Part shown: positions 31,803-49,247 of the stretch, one piece after another
How positions within the stretch are numbered: the stretch's first letter is position 1
How the letters are laid out: every line of letters starts with the position of its first letter
Assembly: GCA_003260075.1 (NCBI GenBank)
Contig: QLIY01000038.1
Coordinates: 119,780-183,779, forward strand
Length of the DNA: 64,000 nt
Reading direction: 5' to 3'
Source: Phallusia mammillata
Lineage: Eukaryota > Chordata > Ascidiacea > Phlebobranchia > Ascidiidae
The notes under the pieces: generated by a model
Told to the model about the DNA's origin: nothing
What the model saw: only the letters and a program-made list of their open reading frames with translations
Databases searched by the model: none
Program-made: the position numbers and the translations under genes

Positions 31803-32288
31803 TCGTAGATGCTGCTGTCGTTTAACGCAACCAACAAACGTTGGGACTTCAAATACCGAGCGAATTGTGAAAGTCATGTATTTTTACGAACACACTAAAT
31901 ATGTACATTTGTAACAAATACGAATGCTCCAGCTTTATTTCGTTAGCATCTAATAACCCTTCCCCTTATTTGCTTTAATTATAGTTTTGTGTGGCAAATA
32001 CAGCGGTACAGACATTAATCGACCTGACATCCATTTGTCAGAATGTAAAATGTTTTCACCAGACTAGCATGTGAACGTCTGTACGTCAAGCTTAACAAAA
32101 CACGACCTAACCAAACCCAAATCGCTATTCGTAACCAAGAAAAAATATCTCGCATGCCTGAGTTTCAAACGCTTCAGTCAAACCCACAAATTAATTTTCT
32201 CTATCAATTACAACAGGGGTCGGCAAACCTTTTGTGCACGGCGGACCGTTTTTTAAACTAAAATTTTATCGCGGACCGGTCTTCAAAA

Positions 32289-33165
<877 letters not shown>

Positions 33166-33184
33166 CTTAAGTTAGTGTATCATC

Positions 33185-33360
33185 CCCAAGATACATGGGC
33201 CAAACGTTTTATAACATCTAACCTAAAAATTTATACGGCCCGGTAACGAAACCCTCGCGGACCGGTACCGGGCCGCGGACCGGCGGNTGGAATACATGGG
33301 CAAAGCATTTAACCTGAAAAGTTATACGGCCCGTAACGACTTCTCGCGGACCGGCGGTTG
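33185..33360. repeat. Diverged duplication across the N at 33287
   Basis: About 95 bp before the N (atacatgggccaaacg ... ggaccggcgg) and about 75 bp after it (aatacatgggcaaagc ... ggaccggcgg) are similar but not identical. This may be two haplotypes of the same hAT end placed in series, or a true tandem duplication. Confidence 0.6.
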
Positions 33361-33448
33361 CCGACCACTGAATTACAACATACCGCGCGATTTTTGACGG
33401 TGGAGGATCGAAACAATCCACACAAAAACAAAAGTGGATAACATAATG

Positions 33449-33751
33449 CAGGGGTGTCCAAACTTTTCTTGATGGGGGCCAATTTTTACCAAATAAAGAT
33501 GCCCGCGGTACAACGTTTTTTTAATTAGAACCCAAATACACGATTTAAGAAAAGGTGGGAACTTGTTGCGTCAGCACCATGTACATTACTTTTTACCGGT
33601 AAATAACGTCCCTTGGAAAGCTTTTGCGTGGTCGCAAGTCGCCCAAACCCAAAAACATTATTCAAACTATGGAGGCGATACTCAACATGAGTTGAAAAAC
33701 ACAGCCGCGGGCCGCGCAAAAAGCCGCCCGGCCGCACTTTGGACACCCCTG
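33449..33751. mobile_element. hAT-type element, 303 bp
   Basis: Ends CAGGGGTGTCCAAACTTTT and the complementary ACTTTGGACACCCCTG are flanked by the perfect duplication acataatg (33441-33448 and 33752-33759). The interior right part is rich in gggccgc motifs. Confidence 0.92.
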
Positions 33752-34450
33752 ACATAATGCAACATAATTTGACGCTTTTTTCTTCACGCCACCAAAACTG
33801 GTTTAATTTGGGTTGGACTAGATTTGTCATGGATGACTTTATATAGCACATTTAATATTTCCAATCCATCTGTAGAAATTTCGGCTCTTTTTCGGCGCTT
33901 TTAGCTCTAATCCCTCCGAAACATAAACAAACAAGTAAATGCCTGTATAGAACAACATTAATTTGTGATACTCGCTCTTATACAGGCCCAGTAGTAAAAT
34001 CAATGCCTTGTGACAGAACGATGTCATGGCTAGCTTTTGCTCGCATTGCGTACTACCGGGCGCTCTAGGCGGAAATGTTTTTCAGCCAGGCAGCTATTCA
34101 TTGTTGCTATAGATATATACATCACACTTGACACGGGGATAACACACTGAAAAAGTTTACCTGAATAATACGCACTCCTATAAGTATATTTAGCCTATCG
34201 CAGAATTAGAAGGGATATTAACCCCAAACCCCGGGATTTTGGAATCGGGATTTCCCAGGGTCCCAACCTAGTCCTCCTAGAGTTTATATTGTGCACAAAA
34301 GTAACCTAAGCCGTCATGGAGATATCATACCATAAATTCAGACATTATTTATTAACGCGTATGCAAACTGAGACTGTCCGACAAGTTTGCTTAGTTTTCG
34401 CCCCACAGTTTTGTTTTCGCTTAACGCCTTTGTCCGCCAGGAGCATACAC

Positions 34451-34953
34451 CAGAGCTTCTCAAACTTTCTTGCTCTGGGACCCCATTTTGAAACAGAAAT
34501 TTTTACGCGACCCCCAGGGGTGCACAACCTTTTCGCTATGACGGCCGCATCCCAGATCTTTATTTCACAAACGGCCGCCTGCTTACTTGTGTTTTAAAAT
34601 TACTCATCTAAAGAAATACTTATATATTATATATACCATCTAATGGCGCTTAAAAAGCTTAAATTAATTTCTAACTTGATGCACAGATCAAGTCTTAGCT
34701 TTTATGACGTCATAATCTATATTGTGTCGCTTGTGGTATCTGCTGTTTCGCATTATTTGCACACAATAGGCATAAAAAAAAGTCTGGCGCATATGGCAAC
34801 TAGGCTGGAAATATTCTTTTAAGTTCTACAAAATGTGTTTAGAGCAGTTCAAAAATCAAAATATTTGGTAAAAGAGTTTTTATTTACGTCATGGCCGCCA
34901 GTGTATATATATGTTAATAATTGGGGTCGCGACTCATAGTTTGAGAAGCCCTG
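34451..34953. mobile_element. hAT-type element, 503 bp (same family as 53998)
   Basis: Ends CAGAGCTTCTCAAACTTTCT and AGTTTGAGAAGCCCTG are flanked by gcatacac/gcctacac (one mismatch in 8). The interior shares cttttcgctatgacggccgc, catctaatggc and cttttatgacgtcataatct with the element at 53998-54696. Confidence 0.88.
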
Positions 34954-35194
34954 GCCTACACGATAGGCCTGTCAGTAATTTTGTCTTCGAACACACTTTG
35001 TCAAATAAGTTATTTCCTCATAATTTTGAAATATCTTAGGATTTATATGTTAGAAAACACAAGTGTATTGCTAAAAAGATTTGTAAAGCCCATTTTGCCT
35101 AACAATTCAGTCAGTAGGCGTAACTTTACTTTGTAGGCCTATCACCAGGGAAGAAAATTGTGCTTATATTTTACTATAGTCAACACACACATGC

Positions 35195-35570
35195 TCAAAA
35201 CTTGACCTTTTTTTAGTAAACTAGCAAACCTACCTGGAAGTGCTAAAATTCACTCAATCCTCTGTCGTCTCAGTTGCATTTAAAACCTCTTGTTCTTTTC
35301 ACTCCCTGCGGCTTGTCTGCAAACTGACAAATGGAATTACCGGTACAGGGTGACGTCAATGACAGATGCTGTCGATCTGGGATTGGCAATACACTTATTT
35401 CCAACAACTCGTACCATCCAAGTCGACGAGTTGACCCTTACGTAAACTGTGGTTGATAATTTTGCCATAGGTGAAACAAAGGCCAGGATTTTAAATGGCG
35501 ACTTGTTAGTGTAATAGTACTGACGAAGTAATGTTTATTGTTTACTTAACCAATACCTCATTCTCAAATT
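35195..35570 (+). promoter_or_regulatory. Distal upstream block of SERCA copy 3, conserved in copy 2
   Basis: Counterpart of 17640-18050. Conserved pieces occur in the same order, among them tctgcaaactgacaaatgg, gtcgacgag and ataggtgaaacaaagg. This copy also has tgacgtca-like gggtgacgtcaatgac. It lies 0.7-1.1 kb before the copy 3 start codon, against 1.7-2.1 kb in copy 2, where a hAT element separates it from the promoter. Confidence 0.5.
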
Positions 35571-35849
35571 ATATTTCAGAAATAGACCGGATAAAAATAC
35601 CTATAAATATTGTTTCTTTTAATAATAATTACCTCTCTTAATAATCCGCTGACCACCTTGTGTCAATTGGATGGTCTACTTTTTTTAAGTACATTAATGG
35701 AAGAATCCACTGAGTTAAGGTAGCCTAAGCATATTTGACAAACTATTAACTATACATAAAGTTTACAAACGTATAAAAGTAAAATAAATAACAGATATTC
35801 GTTTTAGCTGTATATTTCGCCTCTATAATTGTTACCCAGTCTTTCCAAT

Positions 35850-36060
35850 CGGAAATTGCCCGTTACAAATTTACGCACAAGACCGACTTTGATGCATAGT
35901 GGGTGACCAGCTGACCTTACATAAGCGCTAACATTATCATTTCAGGTCGTCATTGTCACCTCGGGTGGCTCAGCGGGACGCTCGGATTGCCAGTTGTTTG
36001 GTCACTATAAAAGCGTTTGTCCATGTCCATTTACTCATCAGTTGCAATCAGCTTCTACAG
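35850..36060 (+). promoter_or_regulatory. Core promoter of SERCA copy 3
   Basis: TATAAAA at 36006-36012, 265 bp before the ATG; E-box CAGCTG at 35908-35913. The block is nearly identical to that of copy 2, including gtgaccagctgacc, acataagcgctaacattatc, ggctcagcgggacgctcgg and tactcatcagttgcaatcag. Confidence 0.75.
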
Positions 36061-36276
36061 CAACAACATTAGCAGCAGTAAAACATTTAAAGAGTGCGTA
36101 CATTTAAAGAACTGCTAGCAAGACCAAAATCTTCGCTAAGCCTTCGGAGTTGTGCAATATTTCAAAACGAAGAGAAAATAGCTCTTCGTTTTGTTTTCAA
36201 TTCGTGTTTATTCTCGTGCAGTTGGAGTTGAATTATTTAGATCAACCCATTTAATTTATTGTTAGTCGTCGCCAAA

Positions 36277-41425
<5,149 letters not shown>

Positions 41426-42265
41426 ACAAACGATTGACCTTTCTGACAGAAGAGGAAAAATCCTTCACCAAACCTCCGTTCATTGTCCTTTGAACATTTC
41501 TCGTTTTTCATTTAAATTTATAATAGACTCTTTTATGTTTGATAACTTATATTCGTTCTCGCTTTGTTGGTAACGAGGCGTTAGCATCATAATAAATCCT
41601 GACAATGTGATACGATTATGATTTAACATTGAGACGCAGTAGCAGCTTTACAAAACTCGACAAGTCTTTGTTAAATTCAGCTTGTTGGTTTAGTAGGGCT
41701 TGGATGTTTGTAAAGTTAGTGGCCTCAAACAGTCCAGGCATTGGAAGTCCTTCAGAAGGTTATAGCCTTTAAGTGATGTTAAAGGCAATTCAAGCATTTA
41801 AAACAGTTGCTACAAAATGTATTGAAGGATTTATCAACAGGTTGTTTAACAAAATAAATTTAGTCAGCTTCAACGTATAAAAAAATGCTTAAAAAACCAA
41901 CGTATGTGGGTTCAAAGTGAAAGTGATAAATGTTAACAGCACCTAATACATATATATATTTCAAAATATAAAACTGTGTTTTTCATTTGATTCAAACGAT
42001 CCATTTACATAAAGACGTATCCATGAACCTCCTTTCATCAAAAATGAACACAATAGATTGAGGGTTTGTTTTGTTTGCTATACGTTTTCCCCGAATTTCA
42101 CAAAAAGCTTTCTATAGTCGATAAAATAGCGTGGCGGGTTCTGGCAAAACCATAAAGGTAACATTTCTATTTCACGCTCGATTTGCTTCACCAGTTTTTT
42201 TCTTTGGCCACAGTGCGCAAAAGCTTAGCTATAATAAGTTTTGTAGTCTAAAAAATCAAAGAACA
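41426..42265. other. 3' UTR of SERCA copy 3 and spacer to the PLAC8 gene
   Basis: The first 110 bp match the copy 2 3' UTR; AATAAA at 41591-41596 is the likely poly(A) signal. After that the sequence differs from the copy 1 and 2 flanks. A gt donor near 42158 and an ag acceptor near 42212 could bound a 5' UTR intron of the PLAC8-type gene. Nothing else is seen. Confidence 0.45.
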
Positions 42266-45200
42266 ATGACAGCTGTGAATCCCGTAAGTATGCATGTTCT
42301 TGCCAAACGGATTTCTTAAATTGAACATATTTGTTTGTTGTCGCAACAAGGCTTATCAAAGTGTGACGTACACAAGTCAGCCACCGAACGTTGTCACAAC
42401 TCAACCAGCGGTAACAACCACCATTGTAACCCAACAGCCAGTTATAAACGGCAAAGGATGGAGCACTGGCCTATGTGAATGTTGCCTTGATATGAAAAGC
42501 TGTAAGTTGTCAATACTTTTTCAAACTGACTGAAAACCGAAATAATGCGAAACAGGATTAATGACTTTTGTCGTATAATTTAGTCGGATTTAAGATAAGT
42601 TAAACAATATAAAAAATTAGCAACCTCTCTCACTACGATTATCGTGTTCTTGCATACAGCGAACCGGACAAGTATTTTTTCACTCAAGGTCACCGTTGTT
42701 ATTCGAATTTTTTCACTATTGTGCATAAATGTTTGCCTTGACTAATTAAAATTTGGCTCTGCTTTTATGTCTTTATTTTACTAACATTCGTAGGTTGCCT
42801 GACAACTTTCTGCTGTCACTTCTACTTTGCATGCATTGCTGCGCGTATGGGAGAAAACTGCTGTGTTGGATGCTCCGGGGAACCAGCTGGTTGTGTTCCA
42901 GGGGGTCACTTGGCAATGAGATCCAGGTTCAGAGGCACTCATGGCATTCAGGTAAAATAGTTTTTTTAACACGCTAGCATTGACACAAATTGCATGGCTC
43001 TCAGTCTCAGACGGGCAAACTATTTACTTGCAAAGGGTGCGAAATAGGTTCGTGAAAACGGTAGGCGTTTTGTTTGTTTGTTTTGTTTCATTTTTATCCT
43101 CGGTTGGCGGGCAACGCCTGAATGCGTTATGCTCACAATGAGTCCACCGTCGAGCTGCCTGTTGTAATGGCATGACATACGAACACGTAATTGACAAAAC
43201 AGAAAGAAAGCAAGAAAGAAGGGTGTAGCAACGCAAACGAAGTCAAATATGCGTAATATTATGCCAAAAATTGATCGCAAACCACCAAACTTACGTTCAT
43301 AAGCAAAAACAAGTTTTTTATGATTTTTGTGTCTTGACGTCAGGATTAAAAATACGGTGACGCATGAGTGCGCACTAAGGTCATAAATTAGCCTGGAGGT
43401 ACTTTTGAAATCAAATCAAGTTGGAAGGCGTTTTATATGCAATTTGTTTGAATTCATTGGACTGTTTTTTGAAACTCACAGAATAAGTATGGAAATGACT
43501 TTACAAGAGGGTATTTGGGTGTGGGCAAAACACACAAGTGATGTTTGGACACCAGTAAGAGTTGTCGAAGTCTGCCAAAACGGCGAGTATGTTGTGGGCA
43601 CATTGTCCAGCGAAAAGCAACGCATTTCGAAACGAGACATTCATTCAATTGCATCGTGGAATTGCTTCGACGAAGTCATGCAAACGGAATATTTTCATTC
43701 AGACTTATCAAAAATGACTTCTTTAACAACACCTGCTGTGTTATATTCACTGAGAGAAATGTATCATTGTGGAGTGTTTTACCGTAAATTAGGTGCTGGT
43801 ACAGTGCTTGCAATTAACCCTTTTCAAGAGGTTGATGAGATGTTCAGCAGAAAAATGATTCATGCCTACCATGGTGCATCTACAGCAGAACTATCAGCAA
43901 TGCCAGCACATGTATTTTCTGTCGTTGAAAAGGCCCGGAGAGACATGCTTGACAGTATGGGACAAAGTAATCAGTCTATTATAATTAGTGGTGAGAGTGG
44001 AGCTGGAAAAACCTGGACTGTATCTTGTCTGATGCATTACCTTACATATGTTGGAATAGACAGCAACAACAATGAGGAAACTGAAAGTTGTCAACCTGTG
44101 TGTAGTTCTCCATTTGACATGTCATTCACCACACACCACCAAATTGAAAAGCGAATATTAAGCTCCAACCCAATTTTGGAAGCCTTTGGAAATGCAGCCA
44201 CCCCTCGCAATCACAACAGCAGCAGATTCGGAAAGTACATTCAGTTGCAATACAATCGATCTGGAAATATCATTGGGGCCACACTACAGATATATTTACT
44301 TGAAAAAACCAGAGTTGCCAGAAAAAATGAAAATGAACAAACTTTTCATATATTTTACCAAATGTTGCATGGTAGCACAGTAGAACAGAAAATGAAATGG
44401 TGCTTTTTGGAAAATAATGATGGTCCAGAAAAAAAGAATTTAAATACAAACAGCAATGTTTCACCAAAGGAATTTTTATTTACTATGGAAAAGAATAGTG
44501 AATTGTTAAAGGAAGGGAATGAAAACTTCATGGAAACTCCATCGGCATTTAAAGTAACACAAAGTGCTATGTCAGCAATAGGAATTTCATCAGAAACACA
44601 AATGGAAATTTTTACAGTCTTAGCATCAATTATGCACTTAGGCAAAGTTGCGCTTGAGGGCAATGATAATTTTAATGACCCATGTCTCCCAACTAAATCT
44701 TGTCAAAAACATTTGAAATATGCTGCATGCCTTATGACTGTTCCAATCAACAATCTAGTACAGGCAATTTCTGTTCGAAATATTGAGGCTGGAAAGCTTC
44801 GCAAATCAAAGCGAAGAAGCATTGTGAAGAAGGCATGTACACAGCAAGAGTGTGAGGCTAGATTGGAAGCACTTAAAAAGTCTGTTTATGAGATGATATT
44901 TCACTGGGTTGTTGATCAAATTGTGAGTGATATTTCTGCTCCTCAAGATGAGACAAGCAGCTTCATTGGCTTGCTGGATATATACGGTTTTGAAAGCTTC
45001 AAACAAAATGCCCTTGAGCAACTATGCATTAACTACGCAAATGAAAAACTTCAGCATTACTATGTGGATAACTTTCTTAAGCTGCAACAAGAAGAACTTC
45101 GCTCAGATGAAATATCATGGGACATTTCCGAATTAGTAGATAAGATTGCCTGTCTGAAGGTCCTGGAATCTCCCCATTCCAGCCTCTTTGCTCTACTGAA

Positions 45201-47675
45201 TGAGGAATGTAGGTTAAATCGGTCAACAAATCCTGTACAACTTATGAACAGAATATTTCAATCTTTTCCTCAGAACACTTATGTAAGAAAGTCCAATCTT
45301 ACTGTGCCATGCTTTGTGGTGTCACACTATGCAGGCAAAGTGGGTTACACCACTGATCAGCTGATACCAAAAAACAAAGATGAGCTTCCACCAGAGGTTG
45401 TTGATTTGCTGTTAAACAGTGGTAATGTTTTTTTGCGATCTTTGGTGAGGGAAAGGTACCCAGAGTGCAAAGTTGTTCACCAGCCTAAAAGGGGAAAGGG
45501 GAACCAAACAGTCTTAATTCAGTTTAAAAGATCGTTGGATGATTTATTGAAAACTATGGCAACAACAAACTGCCATTATATTCGCTGCATAAAACCCAAT
45601 CAGCAACTTGTGCCCAAAAAGTTTGATTCTCCACATGTTGTTGACCAGTTAAAGTCCTCTGGAATTGTAGAAACAATTCAAATATGTGGGTATTTTCTTC
45701 CATACAAAATGTCTTTTCAGCAGTTTTGCAGTCAGTTTTCTTTTCTGTTGAAACGAAAAGCACTAAAAGTTGCTTTTCAAAATCCGGAAGACTTTTCAAG
45801 GATACTAGTAGAAAGTTTGCTTCTTAGCTACGACACTTTGGAAATGTCAAAGTGCTGTCAATATGGCAAGACCAAAATCTTTTTGAGTGCTGATTTGTAT
45901 GAAATTCTTCACAAGGAAAGAGTTAAGGTGGTGTCACAAAGTGTAAAAAAGATGGCTAGTTGGTGGAGGGCTATTCTGCAAAGAAGACTATGTAGGGCAC
46001 AGCGCAAGGAACTGATTTTTAGAAGAGTGGCAGCTGCAACTCTATTTCAAAGAGTATGGAGAGAAAAACAAGCACTGCGACATCTGGCTAGGTGTCGTAA
46101 GCAAATGTTATTCCAGCAAAATGTTGCTGCTCGCAAAATACAGGGCGCTTGGCGGAAGTACCGTTCACTTTGCACCAAAATAAACTTTCAGTACACAGTA
46201 ACAACTGACCAACCAATTAAAGATAACCTTGTAGTACATGTTGGAGAGAGTGATGAAGAGCAAAGTCTTTTAAGCATATCTTGTACATCTGTCAAATATG
46301 CATCTGTTCAACTCATTGATAAATCTGGTGATTTTACCAGGCGATTCACTAGCACAGATAGACTTCAGATTTCACAATCATTCTTGCTTCATTCCTGGGT
46401 TAGTGTATTTTTTCCTGGAATTTTACCTGTTACGAAATATTTACGTAACATACACCTACTTCCAATGGAGCTGATCAGATGTCTGACATATGAAAAGTAT
46501 AGCTGCGCTTCTTTGTGGCCCAAAGCAGATGCCAAGTGGACACCTGTATCTCCAATTTTACCGTATGCAAATGTCATTCCTAAATCTTTGTAAATGTGTC
46601 AGAACTCTTTAAGCTGGCATGGCATTTATTGTGCAAACTTGTGAATTCCTCAAACTAACTGTGAATTGCGTGATATTGTGAGTTAATGTGTATTTGTTAA
46701 ACTGCCAATGCTCTTATATCACAAACTTTTGTTTACATTTCACAACTTTCAATACAGGCTTTGTATTTTTTGCTTTTGTAAACTTTTATGATGTGCTATG
46801 GTGTATGTTCTGTGGTATTGCAAAGCTTACATTTTTTGTCAAAACAAACTACATTTTAATGCATAAGTTATTGAGACATTTATCCTTCGCTTTATGCCCT
46901 TGAGTGTTATTTCGTACTAAAGCAAAACACTGCTTGCAATATGCTTTCAATTTGCAGTCAAAGTTGAGCTGTGGGCTTCATTGTTTTTGCTGTGGGTGTG
47001 AATAAAGCCTCTAAAACTAGATTGTTGTTAACAGAAACAGTGGTTGGCTAAACAGAAATTAGTAGCCACGTTATAAATAATGTTTACAAAAATAAAAAAT
47101 ACGTTCATGAGCTTGTACCTGTCCACTCGATATTCCCCTAAACGTAATGGTTTTAACCTGATACATCAAAAACGTTAAGGTGCTTTGAAAGGCTGATTGA
47201 AAAGAACACAAATTTGCACATTGCATGGTCTCCAAACTTTGGGTCGCGGTACAATATTGGGCGTAATTTTTGGTTGGCAAAGGATAGCTAAATTAAACTA
47301 ACGTTTTAGGCGCATATACAAGGAAGAAACTTTAGCCATTAGTTCTCGTGTAGGCTATGAACGGCGATAGATCAGGCTTATTGGCTGTGTGAGCCTCCAG
47401 ATATGACAAAAAAAATCAGATCGCAGTAATAAAAGTTTGCCGACAACTGATGTACACCCTTCAAGAAATAAGTTGTTTCCACTCTTGCCAGATAATTTCC
47501 TCAGCGCTTTTGTGGTGCACATATATTTACTGTTTCGAAATAACGTCGCAGAGCATTCTGTTTGTTTCAGGGTGACATCTGCAGCGACTGTTTTATGACT
47601 CTTTGCTGCAAGTGTTGCGCAATGTGCCAGTTGTCTCGGGAGATGAACAATCTCGGATATGCCGACAACTGTTAA
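42266..47675 (+). CDS. PLAC8/cornifelin-family cysteine-rich protein (4 coding exons, 143 aa)
   Basis: Coding exons 42266-42283, 42351-42501, 42794-42951 and 47571-47675, all with GT-AG introns and consistent phases, total 432 nt. The protein starts MTAVNPAYQSVTYTSQPP, then a Thr/Gln/Pro-rich head, then the PLAC8 domain: GWSTGLCECCLDMKSCCLTT, FACIAARMGENCCVGC, a turn with AMRSRFRGTHGIQGDICSDC, and CCKCCAMCQLSREMN near the end. Members of this family are small cysteine-rich proteins, often membrane-linked; some animal and plant members affect cell size, ion tolerance or differentiation, so a precise function cannot be assigned. The last intron is about 4.6 kb and contains the entire myosin gene on the same strand. 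The ATG is the first in frame after a plausible 5' splice acceptor. Confidence 0.88.
43489..46593 (+). CDS. Unconventional myosin heavy chain, intronless, class XIX-like (1034 aa)
   Basis: An actin-based motor. I place the start at 43489 (MEMTLQEGIWVWAKH) because it begins the N-terminal SH3-like region. The frame is open 28 codons further upstream, but a good splice acceptor (ctcacag, ending 43481) suggests those codons are not translated. Motor motifs: P-loop GESGAGKT (residue ~168), switch I NHNSSRFGKYIQ, switch II DIYGFE (~497) and actin/relay segment HYIRCIKPN (~696). After the converter come two or three IQ-like basic helices (about 820-905, e.g. VAARKIQGAWRKYR) and a short ~130-residue tail with no coiled coil. 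The sequence NQSIIISGESGAGKTWT and the short tail recall myosin XIX, the mitochondrial outer-membrane myosin; class assignment is tentative. A full-length motor ORF in one exon is unusual and suggests a retrocopy. AATAAA at 47001-47006 lies about 0.4 kb downstream. It sits inside the last intron of the PLAC8-type gene. Confidence 0.9.
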   Translation: MEMTLQEGIWVWAKHTSDVWTPVRVVEVCQNGEYVVGTLSSEKQRISKRDIHSIASWNCFDEVMQTEYFHSDLSKMTSLTTPAVLYSLREMYHCGVFYRKLGAGTVLAINPFQEVDEMFSRKMIHAYHGASTAELSAMPAHVFSVVEKARRDMLDSMGQSNQSIIISGESGAGKTWTVSCLMHYLTYVGIDSNNNEETESCQPVCSSPFDMSFTTHHQIEKRILSSNPILEAFGNAATPRNHNSSRFGKYIQLQYNRSGNIIGATLQIYLLEKTRVARKNENEQTFHIFYQMLHGSTVEQKMKWCFLENNDGPEKKNLNTNSNVSPKEFLFTMEKNSELLKEGNENFMETPSAFKVTQSAMSAIGISSETQMEIFTVLASIMHLGKVALEGNDNFNDPCLPTKSCQKHLKYAACLMTVPINNLVQAISVRNIEAGKLRKSKRRSIVKKACTQQECEARLEALKKSVYEMIFHWVVDQIVSDISAPQDETSSFIGLLDIYGFESFKQNALEQLCINYANEKLQHYYVDNFLKLQQEELRSDEISWDISELVDKIACLKVLESPHSSLFALLNEECRLNRSTNPVQLMNRIFQSFPQNTYVRKSNLTVPCFVVSHYAGKVGYTTDQLIPKNKDELPPEVVDLLLNSGNVFLRSLVRERYPECKVVHQPKRGKGNQTVLIQFKRSLDDLLKTMATTNCHYIRCIKPNQQLVPKKFDSPHVVDQLKSSGIVETIQICGYFLPYKMSFQQFCSQFSFLLKRKALKVAFQNPEDFSRILVESLLLSYDTLEMSKCCQYGKTKIFLSADLYEILHKERVKVVSQSVKKMASWWRAILQRRLCRAQRKELIFRRVAAATLFQRVWREKQALRHLARCRKQMLFQQNVAARKIQGAWRKYRSLCTKINFQYTVTTDQPIKDNLVVHVGESDEEQSLLSISCTSVKYASVQLIDKSGDFTRRFTSTDRLQISQSFLLHSWVSVFFPGILPVTKYLRNIHLLPMELIRCLTYEKYSCASLWPKADAKWTPVSPILPYANVIPKSL
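46594..47570. other. Myosin 3' UTR and remaining PLAC8-gene intron
   Basis: AT-rich. Contains AATAAA at 47001-47006, the likely poly(A) signal for the nested myosin gene. No genomic poly-A tail is seen that would prove retroposition. It ends in the acceptor tttgtttcag before the last PLAC8-type exon. Confidence 0.5.
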
Positions 47676-49247
47676 ATTTCTGCTGATATCCACTTGTCAG
47701 CAATCTTGTAAATTTCATAATTATTCTGTAGTATTAGTGTATATGGTGCGAATGTTTGTTTTGTTAGTTTTTAAGGCGGTAGAAATCATGCAAAATGGTA
47801 AAGTTTGAAATCACTTTAGTATAAAACTGTATCTTCCTAATCTTTTTAACCTGGTTCTGATGGATGGTAGTGCGTAAAATAAACGCAAAACAAGAATAGG
47901 CTTACCTGTATATGGAAACGACATGCATGACTGCAAGTCAACGTTTTTAGATTGTTTCTAGTTTTTTCTGTTTTATTTGGCCCAAATAAATACATTTCCA
48001 ATTTTCCATGTCGCCTTTGAAATGCATTTCCATGTCGACTATGTCGCGTTTGGTAGGTCAACTCCATACAACCAAAAGACAGAGATAGCTACTGACATTG
48101 TTTTGTTATGTTTAATAATAATTAGTCAATAGAAAAGTCAAATATTTGGGGGGGGGTCTATGGTATAATTACTATATAGTAAACATAGTAAATTTTTGAA
48201 ATATTTGCAAGAGTTTCAACCAAACAAATTTGTTTGAACAGGTTGTATGTCCAAAAATTATAATATTCTTTTACAATCAGTGAAAAACCCAATATTTTGG
48301 TTTCGATATCTAACCAGTGGTTATGATATGAACCATTAATGTCTCTGAATAGATTATTCTTATCCTCAAATTTCCAAGCCAGCAAGGTGAAACTGTACAG
48401 AAATTAATTATTAACACCATGTGATGTTATTTGTGACACTAAACTGTCATTACCTACTTTTTGCATTTCATATAATCAAAGCATTACTGTTATTCATATC
48501 ACATTCAGGAATATCTCTTGTCACGTTAAAGTGGTTTATCTTGTCCGCAAGAGGTCGCTAATACTTTAACTGAAACATCGTTTAAAAGGCCAGAAACTTG
48601 GCTGAATGGTCCGGCGCGCATGACCTGCATACAAACTTAAAAAGCTAATGGGTATGCGTCCCTTGGAGCGTCCTAGGTTCGAACCCCGTCAAAAAAACTC
48701 GTTAACAAATGAAGTGCCTTGTCATACTGCTGTTGAGTTGACTAATTTCTGTGGGAAAAATAAATGCTTGCGTCGCAGAGCGCTGCTTCGCTGAGGTAGG
48801 CCTACTTCCTATAGTTGATGTTGGTAATGACTCCTTCCTTAATAGTAAACTCCATTTAGGGTACAAAGCTTGTAAAGTGTTTACCATTCCTACAATGTTT
48901 ATACTTGTTAATGTTAACTTTCCTTTGCCTAACACTACTAGGAAATATTACGTACGTTTTGGGGGTAGCCTAAATCTTATCCATTATAGACTTTACGTAG
49001 CTATATGAACAAATCCGTGTATAGTATCCCAAGGCCTAATCTGTTTTATTGTACATGAACATTGTATACTGCTGGTATATGGAAGAAAGAAAGCATTATA
49101 AGTTTACAATAAGCGTACACATAAAAGTTACTCGTGTGATATAATTACAAAAATTTACAAAAGGAGCAAAAATAACCTACGAAGTAAACAAAAACACTTA
49201 ATATGCAAAGTAAAACACAGCAAAATACCAAAACAATAAAAATACAA
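47676..49247. other. Spacer between convergent genes
   Basis: Separates the plus-strand PLAC8-type gene from the minus-strand receptor gene. It holds a short poly-G run near 48150, the tRNA-like segment at 48590-48695 and, at 49045-49050, tttatt, which reads AATAAA on the minus strand about 200 nt beyond the receptor stop codon. No protein gene is recognised. Confidence 0.5.
48590..48695 (+). mobile_element. tRNA-derived SINE-like segment
   Basis: Contains an A-box-like ttggctgaatggtccgg followed about 60 nt later by a B-box ggttcgaacccc, the internal RNA polymerase III promoter layout of tRNAs and tRNA-derived SINEs. The arms do not pair as a working tRNA (the bases around the T loop mismatch), so I read a SINE head or tRNA relic. 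Confidence 0.4.

Noticed and set aside
48590..48695. Functional tRNA gene
   Set aside because: A and B boxes are present but the T-stem and acceptor do not pair; reported as a SINE-like relic instead.
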